From Cannabis sativa (taxonomy: Eukaryota; Streptophyta; Magnoliopsida; Rosales; Cannabaceae), in contig NC_083603.1 in the NCBI RefSeq assembly GCF_029168945.1, forward strand, positions 48,308,406 through 48,372,405: a stretch of 64,000 nucleotides of DNA, in the 5' to 3' direction. The notes beneath the pieces were generated by a model, which saw nothing but the letters and a program-made list of their open reading frames with translations, did not search any database and was not told where the DNA came from. Position numbers and translations under genes: made by a program. Position 1 is the first letter of the stretch; each line of letters begins with the position of its first letter. Shown piece after piece: positions 23,940 to 35,490 of the stretch.

Positions 23940-24929
23940 TGTAATGACCGCTCTAGTATATGGATTAGTAAAGGCAATTAGCACTAATTTTTATTATTTT
24001 ACTATTATTTGTGAATTAATTTATTTGTGGACCCCAATATTTAGAAATAAATATTAGAGTTATAATTTCTCAATTCCGGAGATTTTATTAAACTCTAGGG
24101 GTATTATCTAGCTTATATGTGTAATATGTTATTTTTGTAATTTTTTCTTGGCGACAACGGAAAATGCGATGGATGGCTAGATTGATCACATGGGTAAGTT
24201 TAGAACCTTATTTCATAGGGGGAAATATTTTAGAGAAAATAAATTATCGGGATTGAGCGGGGTTATGGAAATTGACCATTTTACCCCTAGTTTTAGAAAT
24301 ACCCTAAGTTTGAGTCAAAGGGCAATTTGGACATTTTATTTAAGTTATGGATAGGTGGCTTTGTGGTTAGTTGACACCTAGCAAACTTTATTCAGCAAGG
24401 AAAAAGGATTTTCCCAACCTTAATTCATTTTGAGAAAATAGGAAAAACTTAGAAATTCATCTCACCATTTTCTCTCTCTCTCTTGCTTTCGGCTGGGGTT
24501 AATCAAAGGCAAAATCAGAGTTTTGCTTTCATTTCTTTGGATTTTCAGCAAGGTTTCAAGGGGGAAACTCAATCTAAGGTAAGCCCTAATGGTTCCTTCT
24601 CTTTTTTTTTCAAGTTTTGAAGTAGATAAATTAGTGAAATGGTGTTATAGGAGCTGTTAGAGTTTGATGATGGTTTGGTTCGAATTCTAGGGTTAGGTTG
24701 AGTAGAATTTAGGCCATAGCAGCTGGTTTTGATTGGTGTTAATGATTTTATGCAATTTTAAGTTTTGAATGCAAAGCTTTGTTCATTAATGGCATATTAA
24801 TTTTGGATGGTTTGTTCTGCGAAATACTGGCTGGGTTTTATTGTTTATGCATTGAATATGAGCTCTGGAAGGTTTCATGGCAATTGGTGAAGAATTGAGC
24901 AACAAATGAAGAGTTTGGGGAATACTGGT

Positions 24930-24980
24930 GCAAACCGGCTAGCCGGTTTGCAGTGCCACAAAAACCGGCTAGCCGGTTTT
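24930..24980 (+). repeat. Paired perfect palindromes in element E LTR
   Basis: Two inverted-repeat palindromes with the common core AAACCGGCTAGCCGGTTT stand ten bases apart; the first extends to 22 bp, the second to 20 bp. The same pair occurs in the 3' LTR at 31566-31587 and 31597-31616. Element D has related but diverged CCGG palindromes at the homologous place. Confidence 0.9.
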
Positions 24981-25329
24981 GGCAGGGTTCCCCGGGCCTT
25001 TCATTTTCTCAATTTTTGCCATTTCGATGCCTCGGTTGGGTGTTTCCCCATTTCCAGAGTTAGAATAACCCATTAAGAGCATAGCAGAACCTAGGGTTTT
25101 GGTTTTGGATTTCCCAGGATTAGGGTTTTGAATCATGTAACTTACCCGGTTTCACAATGTGATTAGGGCATCCATCTAGCACGAGATTTCCGTTCAGGTC
25201 GGCCAGCACGTTTAAATTCGGAAAACAGGTAAGAACTGAATATAACGTGTGATATAAATATCTGGGTGTATGTATATGTATGATATATATATATATGCAT
25301 GCTGTGTGTATCCTTGTATGTGTTTGGGT

Positions 25330-25610
25330 GATATCATAGCGACACAACCATTGTGTCGGTTCAGCAGTACAGGCATCGTACTGGTTAAGAGTGTTATTCA
25401 CCCTGGAAAGTATGTTTTGGTACTATCATAGCGACACAACCATTGTGTCGGTTCGGCGATACGAGCATCGTCTTGGTTAAGAGTGATATCATGGCCAATC
25501 ATACTTTTGGATGTTATTGATGCTATCATAGCGGCACGAACATAGTGCCGGTCCTACAGCACGATTATAGTGCTAGTAGAAGTGATATCATGGTCAGTAG
25601 CACAAGTAGT
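25330..25610 (+). repeat. Hairpin repeat array in element E 5' LTR
   Basis: Three related units each carry two inverted repeats. In unit 1 CGACACAA-CCA-TTGTGTCG (25340-25358) is followed by CAGTAC-7 nt-GTACTG (25365-25383). Unit 2 repeats the first hairpin at 25432-25450 and has a changed second one. Unit 3 has CGGCAC-7 nt-GTGCCG (25532-25550) and AGCAC-7 nt-GTGCT (25558-25574). Paired bases change together between units. Confidence 0.8.
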
Positions 25611-26102
25611 TAGAACGTTCTTGCTCATCTGTTAAGCCCTGTAGATAGGTGTATGGGCGCCTATTTACAGGTCGGAATTTATGTGATATGTTATATGCAT
25701 TTCTTACTGAGTCTATCGACTCACAGTTCTACTTCCATGTGTAGGTAAAGGAAAGGCGAAGGCTGAACAGGGGTGAACCTGAGCTCAGATGGGATTGTAC
25801 ATGTCAAGCAGCGCGACCTGGAGTGTTCGGTCTCGGGACATCTGGGAGTTGTATTTTGAAAGTCGCTGTGCGACCTGTAAATCTGTATATTTTGGAATGT
25901 ATGCTTGAAAAGTAAATTTTATAAAGTTTAAAAAAAAACGGGATCCCGGCACTTGTAAATATTTTATTAAATTACAAAGTTTAGTATTTAATGCAAAAGT
26001 TTTAATTTGACACGTTTTTCGAGAAATTTCTTTGATTAGCAAAGATTTCACAATTATTGAAAAAGCACTGTAGCGTGCCTTAGCATTAGGGCGTTACAAT
26101 TT

Positions 26103-26114
26103 TGGTATCAGAGC
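26103..26114 (+). promoter_or_regulatory. Primer-binding site of element E
   Basis: TGGTATCAGAGC, followed by CGCC, begins four bases after the 5' LTR and is complementary to initiator Met-tRNA, as in element D. Confidence 0.93.
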
Positions 26115-26374
26115 CGCCAGGTTTGTCGACCGAAGCTTGCTATGACATGTACAATCTTCATCAGAGAAAGCTCGGTTCACGGTTCAGTAAGCCCGTACTT
26201 GTTTAGTATTTTCTTTTAAAAATTACGAATATGAAAGCATGTTAGGATGCATATTAGATTATAACTGTTTATGTTAAGTGCATTGCCTTAAAATCCATAA
26301 GTGCGGTAGTAAGTATGTAAATAGGTCGTTGCCTGACCAAGGTGACTTACTAACTGACAGGTTAGTCTTATAGA

Positions 26375-27103
26375 ATGGACACCTGGTGCATTATGGAGAG
26401 TCAAAATAAAGTGGCCAGGGCTAGTAACGGTTGGAGAGAATGGAGTTCAAGTTATCCCCGTAACCAAGGTGAAATCCCTTGGAGGGCTTCCGACGGGAGT
26501 GATGGTTATCCGTCACAGGCTCCGTTGGATTTGGAGCAAAGGTTTGCAAAGATGGAAGTTGTGCTTCAACGACATGAAGAAGAGATTCAGAGGTTGAAAC
26601 AGCAGAAGTCTCCTGTAGTATCTTTACCACATATGCCAATCATTTTTGATTCGGTATTACCAGCAAAGCATGGAATAGCTGGTAATCAAGTGGAACCATT
26701 ACATGGAAAGATTTGGATCCAAGAACCTTCAGACTTTCAGGGAGGTTCAAATATGAAGAATGCTTCTTGGGCTGAAAGCCCTGAGGAAATTATTATGAGA
26801 CCTCACGAGATTATGGTAGAGGGTCAGAATATTACCTGCCTGAATCCAGATTATGGTGAAAGTGGCAGGAGCTCCATGATTGAGCAAAAGAGGAAACCTA
26901 CGTCATCAGTGGTGGGTTTAAGACAGAACAAGCGCTTCCGAAAGTTTCAAGGCAAGGGAGGACGCCAGGGTTATTCTTACCCTGAATGCCCACGTTGCAT
27001 GAAACACCATCCCGGAGAATGCAACCGAAAGGTATGTTTTCAATGTGGCAAGGTTGGGCATTTTAAGAAAGATTGCCCACAGGTGGAGAAAGAAGAACAA
27101 TAG
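26375..27103 (+). pseudogene. Element E gag, internally deleted
   Basis: The ATG at 26375 corresponds to the start of element D's gag. A coiled-coil-like segment (RFAKMEVVLQRHEEEIQRLK) and the zinc motifs CPRCMKHHPGEC and CFQCGKVGHFKKDC are present, but the capsid core between them is much shorter than in D: the AEQWL and WWELI region is lost, by my estimate more than 100 residues. The frame ends with TAG at 27101-27103, in front of the protease. Without the capsid core this Gag is unlikely to assemble particles. Confidence 0.9.
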
Positions 27104-30100
27104 CAGAAAGCGGTATTTGTTCCTACTCCAGTGTATGCTAATGCTCAAGCTGATGATGCAGCAAGCCCTTCTGTAGTGGCAGGTTAGCTCCCTGTAAACG
27201 ACTTCTTTTATATCGTGTTGTTTGATTCGGGAGTTGCACGTTCATATGTAGCTATGAGAATAATTCATTTTTGGGTAGGCCTTGGGATATTTTAGAAAGA
27301 GGGTTCGGAACCCTAATGCCTAGCGGGGAATTGGTTATCTCTAATAGGCGCATTAGGTCTATGCCGATTAGGATCGAAGATAGGGAATTGAGTACTGATC
27401 TCATAGAATTGAAACTAACTGAGTTTGATATTATACTGGGAATGGATTTCTTATCCAAGTATTCGGCCAGTATAGATTGTAGGCGTAAAATGGTGACTTT
27501 TCAGCCGGAAGGTGAAGATCCATTTGTTTATGTTGGATCGGTTCAGGGGTCTCGGATCCCGGTTATTTCTGTGCTGAGAGCTAGGGATTTACTATGCAAT
27601 GGTTGTGTAGGATTTCTAGCGGTGGTATTTGACTCCAGCAGACCTGAAACATTTGGGCCTGAGGTAGTCCGGGTAGTGAGAGATTTTCTTGATGTGTTTC
27701 CCGAGGAGTTGCCGGGATTGTCGCCACAGCGAGAGATTGATTTTGTAATTGATTTGGTACCTGGAGTCGAACCTGTTTCTAAAGCTCCATATAGGATGGC
27801 TCCAGCAGAACTCAAGGAGCTTAAATTACAACTTCAGGGGATGCTTGATATTGGGTTTATTCGACCCAGTGTGTCGCCCTGGGGAGCTCCGGTTCTTTTT
27901 TGTGAAAAAGAAAGATGGTTCCCTCAGAATGTGTATTGATTATCGGGAACTAAACAAGCTGACGATTAAGAACAAGTACTCATTGCCTAGAATCGATGAT
28001 CTGTTCGATCAGCTTCAGGGAAAGACCGTGTTTTTGAAGATTGATTTACGGTCTGGTTATCACCAACTCAGAATTCGGGAGGAGGATATACCGAAGACTG
28101 CTTTTAGAACCAGATATGGGCACTATGAGTTTTTGGTAATGTCATTCGGATTGACTAATGGTCCTGCGGCCTTTATGGATCTCATGAATAGGGTGTTCAA
28201 GGATTTCCTCGATAACTGCGTTATAGTGTTTATCGATGACATCCTTGTATACTCTCAGTTAGAAGAGGAGCACGAGCACCATCTTCGAATGGTGTTACAG
28301 CGACTTAGGGATCACAAGTTGTATGCCAAGTTCAAAAAGTGTGAATTCTGGTTGTCCGAGGTGTCCTTTCTAGGTCATATTGTTGGGAAGAATGGAATTA
28401 TGGTCGATCCAAACAAGGTAGAATCAGTGAAGAATTGGCCGAGGCCCAAGTCTGTGACAGAAGTTCAAAGTTTTCTCGGGTTAGCAGGGTATTATCGACG
28501 TTTCGTCGAAGGATTTTCTAAACTTTCTATGCCCCTAACCGAATTGACCAAGAAAAATCAGAGATTTGTGTGGTCAGATAAGTGTGAATCAAGCTTTCAG
28601 GAATTGAAGCAGCGTTTGATAACAGCTCCGGTGTTAGCTTTGCCATCAGATCAAGAGAAATTTGTTGTTTATTGTGATGCATCCGGACGAGTGCAGGATG
28701 TGTTCTGATGCAAGCTGACAGAGTCATAGCTTATGCCTCTCGTCAACTGAAGGATTATGAGCAGCGTTATCCAACTCTTGATTTAGAGCTCGCTGCTGTG
28801 GTTTTTGCTTGGAAGATATGGCGACATCATCTTTACGGTGAAAAGTGTGAGAATTATATTGATCATAAAAGTCTCAAATACTTTTTCACCCAAAAAGATT
28901 TGAGTATGAGGCATAGAATGGAGCTGGTTAAGGACTACGATTGTGAAATCTTTTATCACCCTGGGAAAGCCAATGTTGTAGCCGATGCTCTAAGCAGAAA
29001 AGGTTCCGGGCAAATATGTACCCCAGTTATGATAGCCCCTCAACTAGCCTCGAAAATGGTTAGTGCAGGAATTGAGTTCGTGGTCGGGAAATTACATAAT
29101 TTAACCCTCCAATCTGATCTGTTGGAGAGAATCAGAAGGACACAACTAGAAGATCCCGAGCTGGTTAAAGTTCGAGATGAAGTAGTGGCTGGTCGGCCTA
29201 GAGGTTTTTCAGTCTCGAGTAGTGGAATGTTGTTATATAAAGCTCGAGTTTGTGTTCCTAGTGTGGATGAGCTTAAGAAGGAGATACTTGATGAAGCTCA
29301 CACCACGCCTTATTCGTTGCATCCGGGAACCACCAAAATGTATCAGGATTTGAAACCCTACTTCTGATGGTATGGGATGAAAAGAGATGTGGTGGACTAT
29401 GTGTCCAAGTGTTTAACCTGCCAGCAGATTAAGGCTGAACATCAGAGGCCGGCAGGATTATTGCAACCTTTAGTCCTTCCAAAATGGAAGTGGGAGGACA
29501 TTGCAATGGACTTTGTAACTGGTTTGCCTAGAACTACGGGGATGTATGATTCAGTATGGGTCATCGTGGACAGATTCACAAAGTCAGCTCACTTTCTACC
29601 AGTGAAAGTTACATATTCAGTGGATCTGTACACTGATTGTATGTGAAGGAGATAGTTTGTCTCCATGGAGCCCCTAAATCTATTGTGTCAGATAGGGATC
29701 CAAAGTTTACATCGAAGTTTTGGGTGAGTCCTCAGAAGGCTATGGATACCAAGTTAAAGTTTAGCACAGCCTTTCACCCTCAGACTGATGGCCAGTCAGA
29801 AAGAACTATCCAGATTTTAGAAGACCTACTGCGAGCCTGTGTCATGGACTTTGAGGGTTCATGGAGTAAGTACTTGCCTTTAATTGAATTCTCCTACAAC
29901 AACAGCTACCAAAAAAATAATAGGGATGGCTCCCTATGGGATGTTATATGGTAGAAAATGTCGTTCTCCTATTCATTGGGACGAGACAGGAGAAAGGAAG
30001 TACTTGGGTCCAGAGTTAGTGCAGAGGACCAATGAAGCTATTGATAAGATCAAGGCTCGGATGCTTGCTTCCCAAAGCAGGCAGAAAAGTTATACTGATC

Positions 30101-30577
30101 CGAAGCGTAGAGACGTTACATTTTAGGCAGGAGAACATGTTTTCCTGCGGGTTTCACCAATGAAGGGTATTAGACGCTTCGGGAAGAAGGGTAAGTTAAG
30201 CCCTAGGTTCATTGGGCCATTTCAGATACTCGAGAAGGTCGGGCAGGTAGCATATCGGCTAGCAGCGTTATTTATTGGCTGTTCATGACGTATTTCACAT
30301 ATCTATGTTGAGGAAATACGTATCAGACCCGACTCATGTCTTGAGTTATGAAGCCCTTGAACTGTAACCAGATTTATTCCATGAGGAGCAACCTGTACAG
30401 ATTTTGGATAAAAGGAAAAAGTTCTTCGGAACAAGATTATTGCACTGGTTAAGGTGCTCTGGAGGAACAGTAAGGTGGAAGAAGCCACCTGGGAGTTGGA
30501 GTCGGATATGAGGACTCAGCATCCAGAGCTATTCAGGTTAGATTTCGGGGACGAAATCCTATTAACGGGGGGATAAT
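27104..30577 (+). pseudogene. Element E protease-pol, multiply broken
   Basis: Protease with a changed DSG-V motif (about 27223), RT with FIDDILVYS (about 28230), RNase H, integrase (zinc finger, [16 protein letters not shown]) and a chromodomain-like tail can all be followed, in several frames. Breaks I can place: frameshift near 27270, extra base in a T run near 27900, disruption near 28690 in RNase H, TGA at 29366 replacing a Trp codon that is intact in D, frameshifts near 29640 and 29915, TAG at about 30124 and a short loss near 30260. It is clearly dead. Confidence 0.92.
30564..30577 (+). promoter_or_regulatory. Polypurine tract of element E
   Basis: AACGGGGGGATAAT abuts the 3' LTR at 30578 and is identical to that of element D. 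Confidence 0.92.
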
Positions 30578-32736
30578 TGTAATGACCGCTCTAGTATATG
30601 GATTAGTAAAGGCAATTAGCACTAATTTTTATTATTTTACTATTATTTGTGAATTAATTTATTTGTGGACCCCAATATTTAGAAATAAATATTAGAGTTA
30701 TAATTTCTCAATTCCGGAGATTTTATTAAACTCTAGGGGTATTATCTAGCTTATATGTGTAATATGTTATTTTTGTAATTTTTGCTTGGCGACAACGGAA
30801 AATGCGATGGATGGCTAGATTGATCACATGGGTAAGTTTAGAACCTTATTTCATAGGGGGAAATATTTTAGAGAAAATAATTATCGGGATTGAGCGGGGT
30901 TATGGAAATTGACCATTTTACCCCTAGTTTTAGAAATACCCTAAGTTTGAGTCAAAGGGCAATTTGGACATTTTATTTAAGTTATGGATAGGTGGCTTTG
31001 TGATTAGTTGACACCTAGCAAACTTTATTCAGCAAGGAAAAAGGATTTTCCCAACCTTAATTCATTTTGAGAAAATAGGAAAAACTTAGAAATTCATCTC
31101 ACCATTTTCTCTCTCTCTCTTGCTTTCGGCTGGGGTTAATCAAAGGCAAAATCAGAGTTTTGCTTTCATTTCTTTGGATTTTCAGCAAGGTTTCAAGGGG
31201 GAAACTCAATCTAAGGTAAGCCCTAATGGTTCCTTCTCTTTTTTTTCAAGTTTTGAAGTAGTTAAATTAGTGAAATGGTGTTATAGGAGCTGTTAGAGTT
31301 TGATGATGGTTTGGTTCGAATTCTAGGGTTAGGTTGAGTAGAATTTAGGCCATAGCAGCTGGTTTTGATTGGTGTTAATGATTTTATGCAATTTTAAGTT
31401 TTGAATGCAAAGCTTTGTTCATTAATGGCATATTAATTTTGGATGGTTTGTTCTGCGAAATACTGGCTGGGTTTTATTGTTTATGCATTGAATATGAGCT
31501 CTGGAAGGTTTCATGGTAGTTGGTGAAGAATTGAGCAACAAATGAAGAGTTTGGGGAATACTGGTGCAAACCGGCTAGCCGGTTTGCAGTGCCACAAAAA
31601 CCGGCTAGCCGGTTTTGGCAGGGTTCCCCGGGCCTTTCATTTTCTCAATTTTTGCCATTTCGATGCCTCGGTTGGGTGTTTCCCCATTTCCAAAGTTAGA
31701 ATAACCCATTAAGAGCATAGCAGAACCTAGGGTTTTGGTTTTGGATTTCCCGGGATTAGGGTTTTGAATCATGTAACTTACCCGGTTTCACAATGTGATT
31801 AGGGCATCCATCTAGCACGAGATTTCCGTTCAGGTCGGCCAGCACGTTTGAATTCGGAAAACAGGTAAGAACTGAATATAACGTGTGATATAAATATCTG
31901 GGTGTATGTATATGTATGATATATATATATATGCATGCTGTGTGTATCCTTGTATGTGTTTGGGTGATATCATAGCGACACAACCATTGTGTCGGTTCAA
32001 AGAAGACAGGCATCGTACTGGTTAAGAGTGTTATTCACCCTGGAAAGTATGTTTTGGTACTATCATAGCGACACAACCATTGTGTCGGTTCAGCAGTGCA
32101 GGCATCGTACTGGTTAAGAGTGATATCATGGCCAATCATACTTTTGGATGTTATTGATGCTATCATAGCGGCACGAACATAGTGCCGGTCCTACAACACG
32201 ATTATAGTGCTAGTAGAAGTGATATCATGGTCAGTAGCACAAGTAGTTAGAACGTTCTTGCTCATCTGTTAAGCCCTGTAGATAGGTGTATGGGCGCCTA
32301 TTTACAGGTCGGAATTTATGTGATATGTTATATGCATTTCTTACTGAGTCTATCGACTCACAGTTCTACTTCCATGTGTAGGTAAAGGAAAGGCGAAGGC
32401 TGAACAGGGGTGAACCTGAGCTCAGATGGGATTGTACATGTCAAGCAGCGCGACCTGGAGTGTTCGGTCTCGGGACATCTGGGAGTTGTATTTTGAAAGT
32501 CGTTGTGCGACCTGTAAATCTGTATATTTTGGAATGTATGCTTGAAAAGTAAATTTTATAAAGTTTAAAAAAAAAACGGGATCCCGGCACTTGTAAATAT
32601 TTTATTAAATTACAAAGTTTAGTATTTAATGCAAAAGTTTTAATTTGACACGTTTTTCGAGAAATTTCTTTGATTAGCAAAGATTGCACAATTATTGAAA
32701 AAGCACTGTAGCGTGCCTTAGCATTAGGGCGTTACA
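30578..32736 (+). repeat. Element E 3' LTR
   Basis: This 2159-bp copy has the same palindromes (31566-31616) and hairpin array (about 31967-32235) as the 5' LTR. It is followed by the TSD GTTTT and then by element B's gag region. Confidence 0.95.
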
Positions 32737-32811
32737 GTTTTTGTGTGTTAAACCATTGTTTAATTTCTATTTGTTGATTTCTATTATTTTGTAGTATCCT
32801 GTTTTGTCAAA

Positions 32812-33672
32812 ATGAATCCCATGTTATCACTGTTGACTGAAAACAAGCTGAATGGATCTAACTTTAATAAATGGAATAAGAACATTAATATTGCTCTCAT
32901 AGGAGAAAGTGCCTTGTTTGTTTTAACTGAGCCGTCACCTGAAGTGCCTGGGGACAATGCTTCCAAAGCTGTGAAAGAAAAGTATGAGCGTTGGCAGAAA
33001 GCAAATGACAAAGCTCTATACTTTATGCTTTCTAGCATGGTTGACACCCTCAAAACTCGGTTTTCTAAAACTGAGAAGGCTGCTGAAGTTATGACGAAGT
33101 TAAATGAACTATTCGGTAAGGCATCGCTTCAGTCACGCTTTGACGTGACTAAGAAGTACATTAATGCACGGATGGAACCTCATCAAAACGTGCGTGATCA
33201 TGTTCTCCTCATGTCCAGTTATTTACAAGAAGCCCAGGATCATGGTGCTGAAATGGACAGTGCTACTCAAGTTAGTCTTATCTTGAATAGCCTGACTCCA
33301 GCATTTCTACCATATACATCAAATTATGTCATGAATAAGAAGGAAATTGACTTTCATGAATTAGTCAATGACCTTCAAACTTATGAAAATTTGATTGGAG
33401 GACCCAAGAAGAAAGGGAGTAAACCTCACAATCCTGGTAATGGTAATGGGACGATAAAACCTGAAGCAAATGTTGCCTCTGCTTCAAAGCCCAAATCGAA
33501 GAAGAAGTGGAAGAACACCAAGAAGCGAACAAAATCCATGAAAAAGGCTGCTCCTTCTGGTGATGCTACACTTAAAGGAAAGTGTTTCTACTGTAATGAG
33601 AAAGGTCATTGGAAACCCCAGTGTCCTAAACTTCTTGCAAAGAAACAAGGTATTTCAAATTATAAACTTTAA
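32812..33672 (+). CDS. Element B Gag polyprotein (Copia type)
   Basis: This open frame of 286 codons is the only gene of element B. The N-terminus has the Copia Gag motif ENKLNGSNFNKWNKNI, a capsid region follows (LFGKASLQSRFDVTKKY, QVSLILNSLTP), then a basic Lys-rich stretch (residues about 210-245), and one CCHC zinc knuckle CFYCNEKGHWKPQC near residue 265 that would bind RNA. The ATG at 32812 is chosen because the conserved Gag motif starts shortly after it. The gene stands about 70 bases behind element E and ends with TAA. That it has stayed open in a nest full of dead genes is notable. Gag would form the particle, while RT and integrase would have to come from another Copia. It could instead simply be young rather than selected. 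Confidence 0.88.
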   Translation: MNPMLSLLTENKLNGSNFNKWNKNINIALIGESALFVLTEPSPEVPGDNASKAVKEKYERWQKANDKALYFMLSSMVDTLKTRFSKTEKAAEVMTKLNELFGKASLQSRFDVTKKYINARMEPHQNVRDHVLLMSSYLQEAQDHGAEMDSATQVSLILNSLTPAFLPYTSNYVMNKKEIDFHELVNDLQTYENLIGGPKKKGSKPHNPGNGNGTIKPEANVASASKPKSKKKWKNTKKRTKSMKKAAPSGDATLKGKCFYCNEKGHWKPQCPKLLAKKQGISNYKL

Positions 33673-33768
33673 GAGTTTAGTGAATTGTTATCCAATTGGA
33701 TTTATGATTCTGGACTAACTTTGTTTATTTGTTTTCTTCTTCTTATAGGCCAAGCTACTTGAACTCAA
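33673..33768 (+). pseudogene. Protease remnant behind element B gag
   Basis: After the gag stop codon TAA (33670-33672) the same frame goes on through NWIYDSGLT at about 33694-33720, matching the W-I/L-DSG start of Copia aspartic proteases. Then comes a pyrimidine-rich stretch ending TTATAG at about 33750, resembling a 3' splice site, and the similarity ends. This suggests B descends from an autonomous Copia that lost pol immediately after the protease active-site motif. Confidence 0.65.
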
Positions 33769-35480
33769 TTAAGTTGGATCAGAAAGCTGGACCAAGGGTG
33801 AAATCGTCCAGATGAAGATGAATCTCTTCAATTTTTTGAATTAATTGTTTTAGTTTAAAAACAATTTGGATTTCAAATTTTAGCTAGGGATATTTATCCC
33901 TGTTTCTCTCATATTGTTGCAATACATTTTTTTATTAATAAATTTTATTTTTTCGAAATTCCCTATTGCAAATTATGAGATTGAGCTTCATTTATTTTAT
34001 CTTCATCAACAATTACCACATTATATTTGTATGTTTGTATGTGTAAGTGTTTTTATTATTGATGCAAATTCTATAATATTTACAACTCTTCATAGAGTTA
34101 TATTAAATAAATACTAGAAATTATTTCTATGTTTATCAATAATTGTTCATTCTCATACAATTATTAAGAATTTGTTTAATAAAAGGATCTTATGATCTGA
34201 TAGGGGTGGAGAAAAGTTAAGAAAACTATGCAGTTCAACGATCTTTTATATCTAATGAACTCTGGATAGTATTCAACTCCACATAAACTCTATCACACTA
34301 AGAGAATCATGATCTTTACTACCTTTAGGGGTGGATCATAATCTCTATATACTTAGGGGTGGAGGTTATCCATAGTACCCTATATGTATATTCTTAGGGG
34401 TGGAGGAGTCCATTCCACAATTCCCTATGAAACACATATCTTGTTTAAACATAGAAGTAATATAATGAGTCAGCTATTGTCAATATAAATTCTTGATCTT
34501 GATTGTATGTTCCATTTCGTTTTTACTGTTGTAAGTAAAAGTTTGATACCTTTGAAAGTTCTTTGTTAAAGTTTCACACTACCTTAATTGAGTGGGAGAA
34601 TTTTAAAATTCTATACCCATCTTCATCAGGTTGATACTTGTGATAGGTACTTAAGAACAATACTGAAAAGCAAATCTAACCATTCACATGGATAGGAATA
34701 GCTTATCAGAATTATGAGAATAAGATAAAGAACTCTAGTTCAGTCCATTCGAATGACTTGAACCAAGAATTCTTAATCCTCATAAAATTTGATGCTATCT
34801 TAATTTTGATTACTTTATCTCTGGCATGTATTTTTCACTTCAAATACTAGTCTCCTATGTTGATGACTTAGTCTTGACTTAAAGTTTCAGACTAATACAA
34901 AAGTCACAACTAGGTAACTCTCCAAACAATCAGAGGTTAAAAGTATTATTTAACCAGACATCTGCTATTGAGTGGGAGCTATCTGAGATGTAATCAAATA
35001 GGGAACATTAGAAGATATTCAAGAAGGATTTATAAAAGTGATCTATATCTCAGATATTAAGGAACTGTGTATCAGTTGTCCTTGTATCTCACCATCTAAT
35101 TTCGATTTCTATAAGATGGTGCTTACTTTGGGGGTGGAGGAATTATTGTATAATAATTCAAGCTCTACCAGAGAAGAACTATAACTTGGTCTATTCGAAA
35201 ATACCAGAAAGTTATATCACTGAAGAAAAGTCTACACTGTATTATCTCAATTACATATTTTAAAATATGAGAGATATGTCCTCTGTTAATTCAGATGTAC
35301 TTTTAAAACAGTAAAGATTTCAGTATCCCTTGATGAGTAAAGCATATAGTAAAGGATGTTTCATAAGAGTATTTATGAACTAGTTTCCAGAAGTTTGGAT
35401 GGATTCAAATATACTACACTTGATCTGAAGATCAAGACATCAGATTGACCTATTTGCACAGTTTGTTTTATATTAGTGCA
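33769..35480 (+). other. Element B 3' non-coding internal region
   Basis: About 1.7 kb lies where pol would stand; I see no coding capacity. Purine-rich motifs of the form TTAGGGGTGGA recur at about 34200, 34325, 34352 and 34395, with a GGGGGTGGAGG variant near 35130, and GAGTGGGAG occurs at about 34590 and 34970. They resemble the polypurine tract at 35481. Confidence 0.7.
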
Positions 35481-35490
35481 AGTGGGAGTT
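35481..35490 (+). promoter_or_regulatory. Polypurine tract of element B
   Basis: AGTGGGAGTT directly precedes the TGTTGGG start of the 3' LTR, where the plus-strand primer is expected. Confidence 0.8.

Larger units (their letters stand above)
23940..26098 (+). repeat. Element E 5' LTR
   Basis: This 2159-bp repeat runs from TGTAATGACC to GGCGTTACA and equals the 3' LTR in length. It contains a (CT)n stretch near 24473, two perfect CCGGCTAGCCGG-centred palindromes (24930-24951 and 24961-24980) and a hairpin array at 25330-25610. Differences from 30578-32736 are scattered substitutions plus clusters near 25361 and 25441-25465. Confidence 0.95.
23940..32736 (+). mobile_element. Element E: Tekay-type chromovirus (Gypsy), plus strand, decayed
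   Basis: Two 2159-bp LTRs (23940-26098 and 30578-32736) enclose a gag-pol body; GTTTT stands at 23935-23939 and again at 32737-32741 as TSD. Primer site TGGTATCAGAGC is at 26103 and the purine tract AACGGGGGGATAAT at 30564-30577. Its pol is closely related to that of element D, which lies in the opposite orientation, so the two belong to one family. Unlike D it has a large internal deletion in gag and many stops and frameshifts. Confidence 0.95.

Noticed and set aside
25120..25401. A 93-codon minus frame with RYDITQTHTRIHT, repeated in the 3' LTR of element E.
   Set aside because: It is the translation of the TATA/TGTG-rich part and the hairpin array and is on the strand opposite to the element.
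25330..25610. CRISPR-like array, since units repeat with spacers.
   Set aside because: The units are inside a plant LTR, diverge from one another, and there is no cas gene; they are hairpin repeats of the retroelement.
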